DNA from: Brevirhabdus pacifica
Lineage (GTDB): Bacteria > Pseudomonadota > Alphaproteobacteria > Rhodobacterales > Rhodobacteraceae
NCBI RefSeq assembly: GCF_002797755.1
Contig: NZ_PGFI01000014.1
Location: forward strand, 62,001 to 126,000
Direction of reading: 5' to 3'
Length of the DNA: 64,000 bases
In this document: positions 24,022-34,145 of the stretch, in pieces
Numbering within the stretch: position 1 is the first letter of the stretch
Layout: every line of letters starts with the position of its first letter
Notes under the pieces: generated by a model
Told to the model about the DNA's origin: nothing
The model's input: only the letters and a program-made list of their open reading frames with translations
Databases searched by the model: none
Program-made: the position numbers and the translations under genes

Positions 24022-25410
24022 TTAAGCGTGGATCGCGCCGTCGCCGCAGGCAAGTGCCGCCTCGCGCACCGCCTCGGAATAGGTGGGGTGGGCATGGCAG
24101 GTCATCGCCAGATCCTGGGCCGAGGCGCCGAATTCCATCGCCACGCAGATCTCGTGGATCAGATCGCCCGCCATGGGGCCGATGATATGGGCGCCCAGGA
24201 TCCGGTCGCTTTCTTTGTCGGCGAGGATCTTGACGAACCCGTCGCCGGCAAAGTTGGCCTTGGCACGACCGTTGCCCATGAAGGAGAACTTGCCGACCTT
24301 GTAGTCACGGCCCGCGGCCTTAAGCTGTTCCTCGGTCTCGCCGACGCTGGACAGCTCGGGGTGGGTGTAGACCACGGCGGGGATGACGCCGTAGTTGACG
24401 TGCCCGTGCTTGCCGGCCAGCACCTCGGCGACGGCCATGCCCTCGTCCTCGGCCTTGTGGGCCAGCATGGGGCCTTCGATCGCGTCGCCGATGGCGTGGA
24501 TGCCCTTGACGTTGGTTTGCCACTCGGCGCCGGTACGGATCTGGCCGCGCTCGGTCATCTCGACGCCCAGGGCCTCAAGCCCCAGCCCGTCGGTGAAGGG
24601 CTTGCGCCCCGTGGCGACCAGCACGACATCGGTCTTCAGCGTTTCGTCCTTGTCGCTGCCCTTGGCGCGCCAGGTGACGGTCGCGTTGGACTTGCCCGGC
24701 GCGACCTTCTGGACGGCGGCGCCCAGCACGAATTTCAGCCCCTGCTTGGTCAGCGTCTTCTGGAAGGCGCGGGCCAGCTCGAGGTCCATGCCGGGGGTGA
24801 TGCCGTCCAGGTATTCCAGGACCGTCACCTCGGCCCCGAGCCGCGCGTAGACCGAACCGAGCTCAAGCCCGATCACGCCCGCACCGATCACGGCCATGGT
24901 CTTCGGCACCTTCGGCAATTCCAGCGCGCCGGTCGAGGTGACGACCGTCTTTTCGTCCACCGTCACGCCGGGGATGGTCGATACCTGCGAACCCGAGGCG
25001 ATGACGATGTGCTTTGCCTCGTGCACCTCGTCGCCCACCTGGACCTTGCCGGCGCCGGGAATGCTTGCCCAGCCCTTGATCCAGTCGACCTTGTTCTTCT
25101 TGAACAGGAACTCGATGCCCTTGGTGTTGGTGTCGATGGTCTCCTGCTTGTAGGCGAGCATCTGCTTCCAATCGACCGAGGGTGTTTTGCCCTTCAGGCC
25201 CATCTTGGCGAAGTTGTGCTCGGCCTCGTGCAGCTGGTGGCTGGCGTGCAGCAGGGCCTTCGAGGGGATGCAGCCCACGTTCAGGCAGGTGCCGCCCAAG
25301 GTCTCGCGCCCCTCGACGCAGGCGGTCTTCAGGCCCAGCTGGGCGCAGCGGATGGCGCAGACATAGCCGCCGGGGCCGCTGCCGATTACGATGACGTCAT
25401 AGCTGGACAT
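24022..25410 (-). CDS. lpdA: dihydrolipoyl dehydrogenase (E3)
   Basis: The 462-residue FAD enzyme reoxidises dihydrolipoamide of the 2-oxoacid dehydrogenase complexes. It shows the FAD motif [18 protein letters not shown], redox disulfide [13 protein letters not shown], the NAD-binding [17 protein letters not shown], and the C-terminal dimer motif with active His-Glu in [14 protein letters not shown]. It lies on the same strand as sucAB but is separated by two MAPEG genes and one opposite-strand gene, so it likely has its own promoter or shares one with the MAPEG pair. Confidence 0.97.
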   Translation of the reverse strand: MSSYDVIVIGSGPGGYVCAIRCAQLGLKTACVEGRETLGGTCLNVGCIPSKALLHASHQLHEAEHNFAKMGLKGKTPSVDWKQMLAYKQETIDTNTKGIEFLFKKNKVDWIKGWASIPGAGKVQVGDEVHEAKHIVIASGSQVSTIPGVTVDEKTVVTSTGALELPKVPKTMAVIGAGVIGLELGSVYARLGAEVTVLEYLDGITPGMDLELARAFQKTLTKQGLKFVLGAAVQKVAPGKSNATVTWRAKGSDKDETLKTDVVLVATGRKPFTDGLGLEALGVEMTERGQIRTGAEWQTNVKGIHAIGDAIEGPMLAHKAEDEGMAVAEVLAGKHGHVNYGVIPAVVYTHPELSSVGETEEQLKAAGRDYKVGKFSFMGNGRAKANFAGDGFVKILADKESDRILGAHIIGPMAGDLIHEICVAMEFGASAQDLAMTCHAHPTYSEAVREAALACGDGAIHA

Positions 25411-25493
25411 GAATATCCTCCTTCAGAAAGGGTGTTGCCGGGCGGCGACGCGGGGCGTCGGGGCCGGCTGCATGGGATGGGGGGCACGGGCGG

Positions 25494-25904
25494 TCATGGC
25501 ACCAGCGCCCCGAGAAGGGCGGCCAGCAGCATGGCCATGGTGGCCAGGAAACCCGCGAACCAGATCAGGCTGCGCCCCGGGCGCCAACCGAAGGCATAGG
25601 CGGGCACGTAAAGCACCCGCGCCCCGAGGTAGAACCAGGCGCAGAGGGCGGTGAACGCGGTCGACTGATCCGAGAACAGGACAACCACCGTGGCGCCGGT
25701 GTGCAGCACCAGCGCCTCGAAATGGTTGGTCAGGGCCCGGTGGAGCCGCCCGGCCAGCGGCGACATCTCGCGCGAGGGGGGGCGGTCCCGGGCCGACATG
25801 GTGTAGCCGGGGCCAAGGTCGCGATTGGCAAAGACGGCCATCGCGGCGAACTGCGCGACCTGCAACAGCAGCGCCAGCGCCAAGACAAGAAGCTCGGCGC
25901 TCAT
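25494..25904 (-). CDS. MAPEG family membrane protein
   Basis: The 136-residue protein has four transmembrane helices and the MAPEG-type core: RLHRALTNHFEALVLHTGA followed by ARVLYVPAYAFGWRPGRS. MAPEG proteins include glutathione-handling membrane enzymes, but bacterial members are mostly uncharacterised. It sits 28 bases after a second MAPEG gene of similar layout, so the two look like a tandem duplicate pair upstream of lpdA. Confidence 0.87.
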   Translation of the reverse strand: MSAELLVLALALLLQVAQFAAMAVFANRDLGPGYTMSARDRPPSREMSPLAGRLHRALTNHFEALVLHTGATVVVLFSDQSTAFTALCAWFYLGARVLYVPAYAFGWRPGRSLIWFAGFLATMAMLLAALLGALVP

Positions 25905-25932
25905 GCCCGGCCCCCGGCGTGGACAGAGAGGC

Positions 25933-26319
25933 TCAGATCGCCAGCAGATACAGCCAGGCGGTCGCCAGCAGTCCCACCATCCAGACGGCGGTGCGCAACC
26001 ACGGGATCCCGGCCAAGTAGACCGGCAGGTAGATCAGCCGCGCGATCAGGAAGACCTGAGCCGCCAGCAGGCTGGCGGGGCCGGTCGCCCCGTTGATGTG
26101 CAGGACCAGGATGGCCGGCGCGAACAGCGCCATCGCCACGACCGAGTTGCCAAGCGCCCGTTCGGCCCGGCCGGCGGTGCCCGGAAGCTCGCGCTGTTCG
26201 TCGCGCGGAGAGGCAAGATAGGGCAGCCCCACCTGCGGCAGGGCCAGAAGCACCTGTATCAGGATGGTGGCGATCACCAGCAGCCCGTAAAGCATGAGGA
26301 TCGACAGTTCGCTCGTCAT
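25933..26319 (-). CDS. MAPEG family membrane protein, second copy
   Basis: The 128-residue four-helix protein has the MAPEG pattern GRAERALGNSVVAMALFAPA and ARLIYLPVYLAGIPWLRTAV, parallel to its neighbour. Sequence divergence between the pair is large, so an old duplication or two separate family members are both possible. The catalytic substrate is unknown. Confidence 0.87.
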   Translation of the reverse strand: MTSELSILMLYGLLVIATILIQVLLALPQVGLPYLASPRDEQRELPGTAGRAERALGNSVVAMALFAPAILVLHINGATGPASLLAAQVFLIARLIYLPVYLAGIPWLRTAVWMVGLLATAWLYLLAI

Positions 26320-26369
26320 CGGAATATTCCTTGAGAAACCTCACTGATATCCGAACCCTAGCACATTTT

Positions 26370-26380
26370 CGCAAATTGCG
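26370..26380. promoter_or_regulatory. CGCAA-A-TTGCG palindrome
   Basis: A perfect 5+1+5 palindrome in the divergent promoter region between the MAPEG pair and the small secreted protein. A second, nearly identical palindrome lies about 71 bases away (26441-26452), so both could bind one regulator. Confidence 0.45.
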
Positions 26381-26440
26381 CCCCTTGGGCGCCGACGGGG
26401 ACGTGGAACCCGTGTCCGCTGGGTAACGCCCTTGGCAAAG

Positions 26441-26452
26441 GCGCAATTGCGC
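26441..26452. promoter_or_regulatory. GCGCAATTGCGC palindrome
   Basis: A perfect 12-bp palindrome, sharing CGCAA/TTGCG with the site at 26370-26380. It is about 80 bases upstream of the small secreted protein gene. Confidence 0.45.
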
Positions 26453-26495
26453 GCCTGGCGTATCGACAGAAATCCAAAAGAGGCGCTCCATTCCG

Positions 26496-26515
26496 CCATT
26501 AACTTTCATTAATGG
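26496..26515 (+). promoter_or_regulatory. hairpin covering the ribosome binding site
   Basis: CCATTAA (26496-26502) and TTAATGG (26509-26515) form a perfect 7-bp stem with a 6-base loop. Its right arm runs into the GGAG ribosome site (26514-26517) of the following gene, so folding could reduce translation. The arms also contain TTAA spaced by six bases, one short of a CtrA site. Confidence 0.5.
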
Positions 26516-26523
26516 AGATTGAG

Positions 26524-26724
26524 ATGCGTATTCTGATGACGGGTTTGACACTTTTGATCGGTTCCTATGGTGCGCCGGCACTGGCTGCCGTGGCACCGAT
26601 TGGGTCCTTTGTCTCGGCCGGCCCGGTGTATCACGGCGGAGGGCTGAACCGCGAAGGCTGTCACAACGACCGCAAGCGCGGCACCTACCATTGCCATCGC
26701 AAGCCCGGGACGACGCGCCGCTAG
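26524..26724 (+). CDS. small secreted protein with GCHNDRKRGTYHCH motif
   Basis: The 66-residue product has a signal peptide (cleavage likely after PALA or ALAA, about residue 24). A short mature part of about 40 residues carries YHGGGLNREGCHNDRKRG followed by TYHCHR. The Cys-His-Asn...Tyr-His-Cys-His pattern recurs in short secreted bacterial proteins and may bind metal or form a disulfide; no function is known to me. ATG 26524 has GGAG at the right distance; ATG 26512 does not. It lies alone on the plus strand between sucB and the MAPEG genes. Confidence 0.8.
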   Translation: MRILMTGLTLLIGSYGAPALAAVAPIGSFVSAGPVYHGGGLNREGCHNDRKRGTYHCHRKPGTTRR

Positions 26725-26748
26725 GGGCCCCGTCCCGGATCCGCGTTA

Positions 26749-28335
26749 TCAGAGGTCCATCAGCAGGCGGCGCGGATCCTCCAGCGCCTCCTTGACGCGG
26801 ACCAGGAAGGTGACCGCGCCCTTGCCGTCCACGATCCGGTGATCGTAGCTGAGGGCAAGATACATCATCGGCCGGATCACCACCTGGCCGCCCAGGGCAA
26901 CAGGGCGGTCCTGGATCTTGTGCATGCCCAGGATGCCCGATTGCGGCGGGTTCAGGATCGGCGAGGACATGAGCGAGCCGTAGACGCCGCCGTTCGAGAT
27001 GGTGAAGCTGCCGCCCTGCATCTCGGCCATGCTGAGCTTGCCGTCGCGGGCGCGCACGCCCAGCTCGGCGATCTTCTTCTCGATCGCGGCAAAGGACATC
27101 TGGTCGGCATTGCGCACCACCGGCACCACAAGGCCATTGGGCGTGCCCACGGCCACGCCCATGTGGACGTAGTTCTTGTAGATGACCTCGTTGCCGTCGA
27201 TCTCGGCGTTGACGTCGGGCACCTCGGCCAGGGCGTGCACGCAGGCCTTCACGAAGAAGGACATGAAGCCCAGCTTCACGCCGTGCTTTTTCAGGAACAG
27301 GTCCTTGTACTCGTTGCGCAGCTCCATGACCGAGGTCATGTCCACCTCGTTGTAGGTGGTGAGCATGGCGGCGGTGTTCTGGCTGTCCTTGAGGCGCCGG
27401 GCAATGGTCTGGCGCAGGCGGGTCATCTTGACCCGCTCCTCGCGGGCGCTGTCCTCGGCCGCGACGGGGGCACGGGGCGCCTGGGGCGCCGGCGCCGGGG
27501 CAGAGGCGGCGGGCGCGGGCTTCCGCGCCCCTTCCGAGACGGCGCGCTGCACGTCTTCCTTCATGATGCGGCCGTCGCGGCCGCTGCCCTGGACCTGCTC
27601 GGGACTCAGCCCGTGCTCGGCCATCAGCTTGCGGGCGCTGGGCGCATCCTCGACGTCGCCGCGGGCGGTGGCGTCGTTGCTGGCCGTACCCGTGGGCTGG
27701 GCGGCGGGGGCAGGGGCGGTCTGGCCGGCGGTCGATGCCGCCGCGGCCGCGCCATCGGCGCCGGTCAGGATCGCCAGCTTGCCGCCGGCTTCGACGGTGC
27801 TGCCCTCGGCGGCCAGGATCTCGGACAGGATGCCAGCGGCGGGCGCCGGCACCTCGACCGAGACCTTGTCGGTCTCAAGCTCGCACAGCATCTCGTCCTG
27901 GGCGACCTGGTCGCCGGGCTTCTTGAACCAGGACGACACGGTCGCCTCGGTCACGCTTTCCCCCAGGGTGGGCACCATCACGTCGATCGAGCCGCCCGCG
28001 CCGCCCGATGGGGCGGGCGCTGCATCGGCCTTGGCCTTGGGGGCGCTGTCGGCGGGCTTTTCCGCCGCGGCCGGGGCCGGGGACGCACCCTTCTCGCCGC
28101 TCTCGGCGATGGCGGCCAGCAGGGCGTCCACCCCGACGGTGTCGCCTTCGGCGGCGACGATTTCGGTCAGTACGCCGGCTGCGGGCGAGGGAACCTCGAC
28201 CGTCACCTTGTCGGTCTCGAGCTCGCACAGCATCTCGTCGACGGCGACGCTGTCACCCTTCTTCTTGAACCAGGTGGCCACGGTGGCCTCGGTGACGCTT
28301 TCGCCCAGGGTGGGGACGCGGACTTCTGTGGACAT
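26749..28335 (-). CDS. sucB: 2-oxoglutarate dehydrogenase E2, dihydrolipoyl succinyltransferase, with two lipoyl domains
   Basis: The 528-residue protein has two lipoyl domains (about 2-77 and 110-185), each with the lipoylated Lys in ELETDKV. Ala/Pro-rich linkers connect them to a peripheral-subunit binding domain (about 225-260, [20 protein letters not shown]). The catalytic domain (about 300-528) has the [13 protein letters not shown] active-site motif with His and Asp. Enterobacterial SucB has a single lipoyl domain. It transfers succinyl groups to CoA in the TCA cycle. It starts six bases after the sucA stop. Confidence 0.97.
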   Translation of the reverse strand: MSTEVRVPTLGESVTEATVATWFKKKGDSVAVDEMLCELETDKVTVEVPSPAAGVLTEIVAAEGDTVGVDALLAAIAESGEKGASPAPAAAEKPADSAPKAKADAAPAPSGGAGGSIDVMVPTLGESVTEATVSSWFKKPGDQVAQDEMLCELETDKVSVEVPAPAAGILSEILAAEGSTVEAGGKLAILTGADGAAAAASTAGQTAPAPAAQPTGTASNDATARGDVEDAPSARKLMAEHGLSPEQVQGSGRDGRIMKEDVQRAVSEGARKPAPAASAPAPAPQAPRAPVAAEDSAREERVKMTRLRQTIARRLKDSQNTAAMLTTYNEVDMTSVMELRNEYKDLFLKKHGVKLGFMSFFVKACVHALAEVPDVNAEIDGNEVIYKNYVHMGVAVGTPNGLVVPVVRNADQMSFAAIEKKIAELGVRARDGKLSMAEMQGGSFTISNGGVYGSLMSSPILNPPQSGILGMHKIQDRPVALGGQVVIRPMMYLALSYDHRIVDGKGAVTFLVRVKEALEDPRRLLMDL

Positions 28336-28341
28336 GTGTAC

Positions 28342-31296
28342 TTACCCTTCGATGGTCAGCGCTTCGTCGACGAGCGCTTCCTGTTGTGCCTTGTGCTGAC
28401 TGGCCAGGCCGGTTGCGGGCGAGGCCGAGGCGTTGCGCCCGACATAGACCGGCCGTTGCAGGCGGGCCTTGATGCGGGTCAGCACCCATTCGATGTTCGG
28501 TTCGATGAAGGTCCATGCGCCCTGGTTCTTGGGCTCTTCCTGGCACCAGACCATCTCGGCATCCTTGAACCGCTCCAACTCCTTGACCAGCGACAGGGCC
28601 GGGAAGGGGTAGAACTGTTCGATCCGCAGCAGGTAGACGTCGTCGATACCGCGTGCGTCGCGCTCTTCCAGCAGGTCGTAGTAGACCTTGCCCGAACACA
28701 TCACCACGCGGCGGATCTTGTCGTCGCCGACCAGCTTGGTTTCGGAATTGCCCTGCTGGGCATCGTCCCACAGCACCCGGTGGAAGGAGGAGCCGGTGAC
28801 GAAATCCTCCTTGCGCGACACAGCCAGCTTGTGGCGCAGCAGCGACTTGGGGGTCATCAGCACCAGAGGCTTGCGGAACGACCGGTGCAGCTGACGGCGC
28901 AGGATGTGGAAATAGTTGGCCGGCGTGGTGCAGTTGGCGACGATCCAGTTGTCTTCGGCCGACATCTGCAGGAAACGCTCCAGCCGGGCCGAGCTGTGCT
29001 CGGGGCCCTGACCCTCGAAGCCGTGGGGCAGCAGCATCACCAGGCCCGACATGCGCAGCCACTTGCGCTCGCCCGAACTGATGAACTGGTCGAACATGAT
29101 CTGTGCGCCGTTGGCGAAATCGCCGAACTGGGCTTCCCAACCGACCAGAGCGTTGGGCTCGGCCAGCGAGTAGCCGTATTCGAAGCCCAGCACCGCGTAT
29201 TCCGACAGCATCGAGTCGATGACCTCGAACCGGGCCTGACCCGCACGGATGTTGTCGAGCGGGTAGTAACGCTCCTCGGTCTTCTGATCGACAAGGGCCG
29301 AGTGGCGCTGTGAGAAGGTGCCGCGCGTGCTGTCCTGGCCGGACAGGCGAACCGGGTAGCCTTCCAGCATCAGCGAGCCGAAGGCCATCGCCTCGCCGGT
29401 GGCCCAGTCAAAGCCCTCACCGGTTTCGAACATGCGCGCCTTGGTCTCGAGCAGACGCTCGACCGTGCGGTGCAGTTCGAACCCGTCGGGGGCGGTGGTC
29501 AGGGCCGTGGCCAGAGCATCGTAGACCTCGGGTTTGATGGCGGTCTTGCCGCGCTGATACTTCTTGCCCTTGGGATCGAGATGCGACCAGCGCCCGTCCA
29601 GCCAGTCAGCCTTGTTGGGGCGATAATCCTTGCCGGCCTCGAACTCGGTGTTGAGGGTCGACTGGAAGGCGGCCTTCATGTCCTCGATCTCGCCCTCGGG
29701 GATCAGGCCGTCGCGAACCAGCGTCTCGGTATAAAGCTGCAGCGTCGTCTTGTGTCGCTTGATGCGCTTGTACATGACGGGGTTGGTGAACATCGGTTCA
29801 TCCCCCTCGTTATGTCCGAAGCGGCGGTAGCAGATGATGTCGATCACCACGTCCTTGCAGAACTTCTGCCGGAACTCGGTCGCGACCTTGGCGGCGTGGA
29901 CCACGGCCTCGGGGTCGTCGCCGTTGACGTGGAAAATGGGGGCCTCGACCATCAGCGCGATGTCGGTCGGGTAGGGGGACGAGCGGCTGAAATGCGGCGC
30001 GGTGGTGAAACCGATCTGGTTGTTGACCACGATATGCATGGTGCCGCCCGTGCGGTGGCCCTTCAGGCCCGACAGGCCGAAACATTCGGCAACCACGCCT
30101 TGACCCGCGAAGGCCGCGTCGCCGTGCAGCAGCAGCGGCAGCACCCGGCGGCGGTCGGCGTCGTTGATCTGGTTCTGCTTGGCGCGTGCCTTACCCAGCA
30201 CGACGGGGTTGGCGGCCTCAAGGTGGCTGGGGTTGGCGGTCAGCGACAGGTGCACGGTGTTGCCGTCGAACTCGCGGTCCGAGCTGGCGCCGAGGTGATA
30301 TTTCACGTCGCCCGATCCGTCGACATCGTCGGGCTTGAAGCTGCCGCCCTGAAATTCGTTGAAGATGGCGCGGTAGGGCTTGCCCATCACGTTGGCCAGC
30401 ACCGACAGGCGGCCCCGGTGGGGCATGCCGATGACGATCTCTTCGACGCCCAGGGCACCGCCGCGCTTGATGACCTGTTCCATCGCGGGGATCAGCGCCT
30501 CGCCACCGTCCAGACCGAAACGCTTGGTGCCCATGTATTTGACGTGCAGGAACTTCTCGAAGCCCTCGGCCTCGACCAGCTTGTTGAGGATCGCGCGCCG
30601 TCCCTCGCGGGTGAAGCGGATCTCCTTGTTGAAGCCCTCGATCCGCTCTTTCAGCCACGAGGACTGTTCGGGGTCCGAGATGTGCATGAACTGCAGCGCG
30701 AAGGTGCCGCAGTAGGTGCGCTTCACGATCGCAAGGATCTCGCGCATCGATGCGACTTCCAGCCCCAGCACGTTGTCGATGAAGATCGGCCGGTCCATGT
30801 CGGCCTCGGTGAAGCCGTAGGAGCGGGGATCAAGCTCGGGGTGGGGGGTCTGGTCGCGCATGCCCAGCGGATCAAGATCGGCGACCAGGTGGCCCCGGAT
30901 CCGGTAGGCGCGGATGATCATGATGGCACGGACCGAGTCGAGCACCGCGCGGCGCACGGCCTCGTCGCTGACCGAGACGCCGGCGGCCTGCGCCTTGGCG
31001 CGGATCTTCTCGCCCGCGTGCTTCTGCTCTTCGCCGGCCCATTGGCCGTCGAGGGCGTGCGTCAGCTCGTCATCGGGTTGGGGCGGCCAGTCGCGGCGCG
31101 CCCAGGAGGGGCCGGCGGCCTCACGCTTGGCGTCCACCTCGGTGTCGCCCATCTGGCGGAAGAACTGCTGCCAGGCCTCGTCGACCGCGTTCGGGTCCTC
31201 GGCGTAGCGGGCGTGAAGCTGTTCGATATACTCGGCGTTGTGGCCTTGGAGAAAGCTCGAGGCGTGGAACGCGTCATTGTTGCTCTGATCGGTCAT
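28342..31296 (-). CDS. sucA: 2-oxoglutarate dehydrogenase E1
   Basis: The 984-residue thiamine-diphosphate enzyme decarboxylates 2-oxoglutarate. It opens with the E2-binding helix region (NNDAFHASSFLQGHNAEYIE). It then shows VIGMPHRGRLSVLANVMGKP, the ThDP/Mg motif GDAAFAGQGVVAE, and the later LPHGFEGQGPEHSSARLERFL. Length and order match bacterial OdhA. It is the first gene of sucA-sucB. The promoter region holds a paired 21-bp-phased GTGATCAC operator. In relatives I recall sucC and sucD upstream of it; here they are absent. Confidence 0.98.
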   Translation of the reverse strand: MTDQSNNDAFHASSFLQGHNAEYIEQLHARYAEDPNAVDEAWQQFFRQMGDTEVDAKREAAGPSWARRDWPPQPDDELTHALDGQWAGEEQKHAGEKIRAKAQAAGVSVSDEAVRRAVLDSVRAIMIIRAYRIRGHLVADLDPLGMRDQTPHPELDPRSYGFTEADMDRPIFIDNVLGLEVASMREILAIVKRTYCGTFALQFMHISDPEQSSWLKERIEGFNKEIRFTREGRRAILNKLVEAEGFEKFLHVKYMGTKRFGLDGGEALIPAMEQVIKRGGALGVEEIVIGMPHRGRLSVLANVMGKPYRAIFNEFQGGSFKPDDVDGSGDVKYHLGASSDREFDGNTVHLSLTANPSHLEAANPVVLGKARAKQNQINDADRRRVLPLLLHGDAAFAGQGVVAECFGLSGLKGHRTGGTMHIVVNNQIGFTTAPHFSRSSPYPTDIALMVEAPIFHVNGDDPEAVVHAAKVATEFRQKFCKDVVIDIICYRRFGHNEGDEPMFTNPVMYKRIKRHKTTLQLYTETLVRDGLIPEGEIEDMKAAFQSTLNTEFEAGKDYRPNKADWLDGRWSHLDPKGKKYQRGKTAIKPEVYDALATALTTAPDGFELHRTVERLLETKARMFETGEGFDWATGEAMAFGSLMLEGYPVRLSGQDSTRGTFSQRHSALVDQKTEERYYPLDNIRAGQARFEVIDSMLSEYAVLGFEYGYSLAEPNALVGWEAQFGDFANGAQIMFDQFISSGERKWLRMSGLVMLLPHGFEGQGPEHSSARLERFLQMSAEDNWIVANCTTPANYFHILRRQLHRSFRKPLVLMTPKSLLRHKLAVSRKEDFVTGSSFHRVLWDDAQQGNSETKLVGDDKIRRVVMCSGKVYYDLLEERDARGIDDVYLLRIEQFYPFPALSLVKELERFKDAEMVWCQEEPKNQGAWTFIEPNIEWVLTRIKARLQRPVYVGRNASASPATGLASQHKAQQEALVDEALTIEG

Positions 31297-31427
31297 GCGA
31301 TGCCCCTGTCAGGCGAATTTGGATCCCGGCCCCGCGCGCGGCGGGACCCTCTCGGTGTAAACATGGGTCTGGGAGCGAAATAAACGAATTTTGCGTGGTT
31401 TCCCTCTGTCGGGCGGAAAATAGCGCG

Positions 31428-31464
31428 TTATGTGATCACAGCTTGTGAAAGCGTGATCACATAA
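31428..31464. promoter_or_regulatory. sucA operator: two GTGATCAC sites 21 bp apart
   Basis: TTATGTGATCAC (31428-31439) and GTGATCACATAA (31453-31464) form a perfect 12-bp inverted repeat. Each arm contains the palindrome GTGATCAC, and their centres are exactly 21 bp (two helical turns) apart. The site is about 130-165 bases upstream of sucA. The sdhC promoter carries the same word with the same spacing. The binding protein is unknown; the TGTGATCACA core resembles sites of several GntR and CRP-family regulators. Confidence 0.8.
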
Positions 31465-31610
31465 TTGCCCCGCGCATGGTCATGCCGGGGCGAACAAGGG
31501 AAATCAGGCTGTTGGAATGAGTCTCGGGCCGGGGGCGTAGGCCGCGACAGCGGCAGGGCGCCAGGACGAGACGGGACGTAAGGCCGGAAGACTTGGGCCG
31601 GACCGGCTCC

Positions 31611-31642
31611 GGAAAAGTCCGGGGGCCACGCGGGCCCCCGGA
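31611..31642 (-). terminator. terminator after mdh
   Basis: A 10-bp perfect GC stem (TCCGGGGGCC / GGCCCCCGGA) with a short loop is followed on the minus strand by a TTTT run, 14 bases after the mdh stop. It makes mdh a separate transcription unit from sucA. Confidence 0.85.
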
Positions 31643-31655
31643 GCAATGTCATGGA

Positions 31656-32717
<1,062 letters not shown>

Positions 32718-32789
32718 TCATGCGGGCGCAACCCTCTGGAAACGTTCCCGATTCAACCGACCTTCACTTTTGCAGCGCCGCGTCTGCAA

Positions 32790-32822
32790 CAAAAAAGGCC
32801 GGCCCCCTTGCGGGAGCCGGCC
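32790..32822 (-). terminator. terminator of the PRC-barrel gene
   Basis: On the minus strand GGCCGGC-T-CCCGC-AAGG-GGG-CCGGCC folds into a strong GC hairpin (32797-32822) followed by TTTTTTG. It lies 23 bases after the PRC-barrel stop. Confidence 0.9.
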
Positions 32823-32844
32823 GATCCGTGTCGCGGGAAAGCTA

Positions 32845-33861
32845 TCAGTTTTCGTACTTCGGCTGTGCTTCCAGCGATTCCTTGGTGGCGTCGATGTAGA
32901 TGCGAACGTCGTCGCCGCCTTCGTTGCGCAGGATGGTCAGCTCGTCAAAGGTGACGGCAACCGGCTTTTCGCCAATGCCCAGGAAACCACCGACGTTGAT
33001 GACAACGCGCTCGATCTTGCCGTCGTCGGTCAGGATCAGCTCGTCGATCTCGCCAACCGATTTGTCGTCGGCGCCGTAGACGTTCTCGCCTTCGAGGTCG
33101 TCAGCGGTCAGATCATCGGGAGTTGCTGCACTGTAGCCTTCACGCTCCACATCGGGGGCGGTCAGCATCGGGCGCTCGTCCTTCATTTCGGCTTCTGCCT
33201 TGTTCATCTCGGCGGATGCTTCGGCAGTTGCCTCCTTGGTTTCGGCTTCGGCTTCGGCTGCGATGTTCTTCGCATCCTTCTCGACCTCGGCGGCGGCCGC
33301 CTCGGCGTCCTTCTCCATCTCGGTCTCGGTTTCCATGTCGGGGTCAGCGTCCGACTTGGGCTCGGTCACGACCGGAGCAGCGGCGTTGTTGGCGGGCATC
33401 TTTGCTTCGCCTTCGGCCTTCTCTTCGGTCATCTTGTCGGAGCGGACATACTCGGGGGCTTCCTCGACCATGGCGCGGTTGGCGTTGACGACCAGGAACC
33501 AGTCATCGCTGTCGCCTTCTTCCTTGACGATCTTGATCTGGTCCATGGAAACGGCGACGTCACGCTCACCAATGCCCAGGAAACCGCCGACGCCCAGGAT
33601 CACGGCCTGAACCTGACCATCACGGCTGAGGATCACGTCGTTGACCTCGCCCAGGTCTTCCCACTCTTTCTCGGCACCGTCGGCGACTTCGCCCTCGACC
33701 TCTGCTTCGGTGGCATAGATCCGTGCACCGATCAGCTCGGATGCGTAAATGTCGCTGGTTGCTTCGAAATTGTAATCCGTGAAAGCAACGGAATGCTGTG
33801 CGGCATAGGCCGAGGTCGACAGGACCAGGGCGGTCGCAGCAGATGCCATAAAGCGTTTCAT
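32845..33861 (-). CDS. secreted protein with two PRC-barrel domains and charged linker
   Basis: The 338-residue product has a signal peptide ending in SAYA (about residue 20). Two PRC-barrel domains (about 38-115 and 248-330) share LGVGGFLGIGE and NVGGFLGIGE. The linker between them (about 140-235) is very rich in Glu, Ala and Lys and is predicted to form a coiled coil or an extended helix. PRC-barrel proteins of the periplasm are frequent members of the alphaproteobacterial general stress regulon. An EcfG promoter lies upstream, in agreement. The molecular function is unknown; the low pI suggests a soluble periplasmic or surface protein. Confidence 0.88.
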   Translation of the reverse strand: MKRFMASAATALVLSTSAYAAQHSVAFTDYNFEATSDIYASELIGARIYATEAEVEGEVADGAEKEWEDLGEVNDVILSRDGQVQAVILGVGGFLGIGERDVAVSMDQIKIVKEEGDSDDWFLVVNANRAMVEEAPEYVRSDKMTEEKAEGEAKMPANNAAAPVVTEPKSDADPDMETETEMEKDAEAAAAEVEKDAKNIAAEAEAETKEATAEASAEMNKAEAEMKDERPMLTAPDVEREGYSAATPDDLTADDLEGENVYGADDKSVGEIDELILTDDGKIERVVINVGGFLGIGEKPVAVTFDELTILRNEGGDDVRIYIDATKESLEAQPKYEN

Positions 33862-33920
33862 TGGTAGTCTCCTTCGCTCTTCCTTCAGGCAGGCCCCTAC
33901 AGCCCGCAGTATGATGGAGT

Positions 33921-33946
33921 AACGTCGGATGTGACGGCCATGTTCC
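33921..33946 (-). promoter_or_regulatory. EcfG-type promoter of the PRC-barrel gene
   Basis: Read on the minus strand: GGAAC-N17-CGTT, an exact match to the EcfG (general stress sigma) consensus. The predicted leader before the PRC-barrel gene is about 50 bases. Confidence 0.78.
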
Positions 33947-34145
33947 TGAAATTGTATAATAATTTAATGGAACCAAAGCGGGTCGCGAGGCGTTCAACAC
34001 GAATCCCCCGGCGCACGGGCGACCATTGTCGCAGGCCCGGGGATGCCCCCGACAAACCACGTCTGTCAGCGCCCCAAGCCGCCGGAATCAGGGGTCTTTC
34101 CTTGACGATTGCGACGCCGCTCGCGCGTCTGGGCGGCCCTGATCG

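Larger units (their letters stand above)
31297..31655. other. intergenic region between mdh and sucA
   Basis: The 359 bases hold the mdh terminator (31611-31642), the sucA operator (31428-31464) and the sucA leader. No sucC or sucD and no other gene is present. Confidence 0.75.

Noticed and set aside
23815-25599. 594-residue plus-strand frame opposite lpdA
   Set aside because: It is antisense to a complete lpdA and shows only biased composition.
26499-26512. CtrA site before the small secreted protein (TTAA-N6-TTAA)
   Set aside because: The spacing is six instead of seven, and the sequence is better explained as a hairpin at the ribosome site.
26839-31383. Long plus-strand open frames opposite sucB and sucA (824 and 637 residues)
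   Set aside because: Both are shadows of well-identified minus-strand genes and have no domain signatures.
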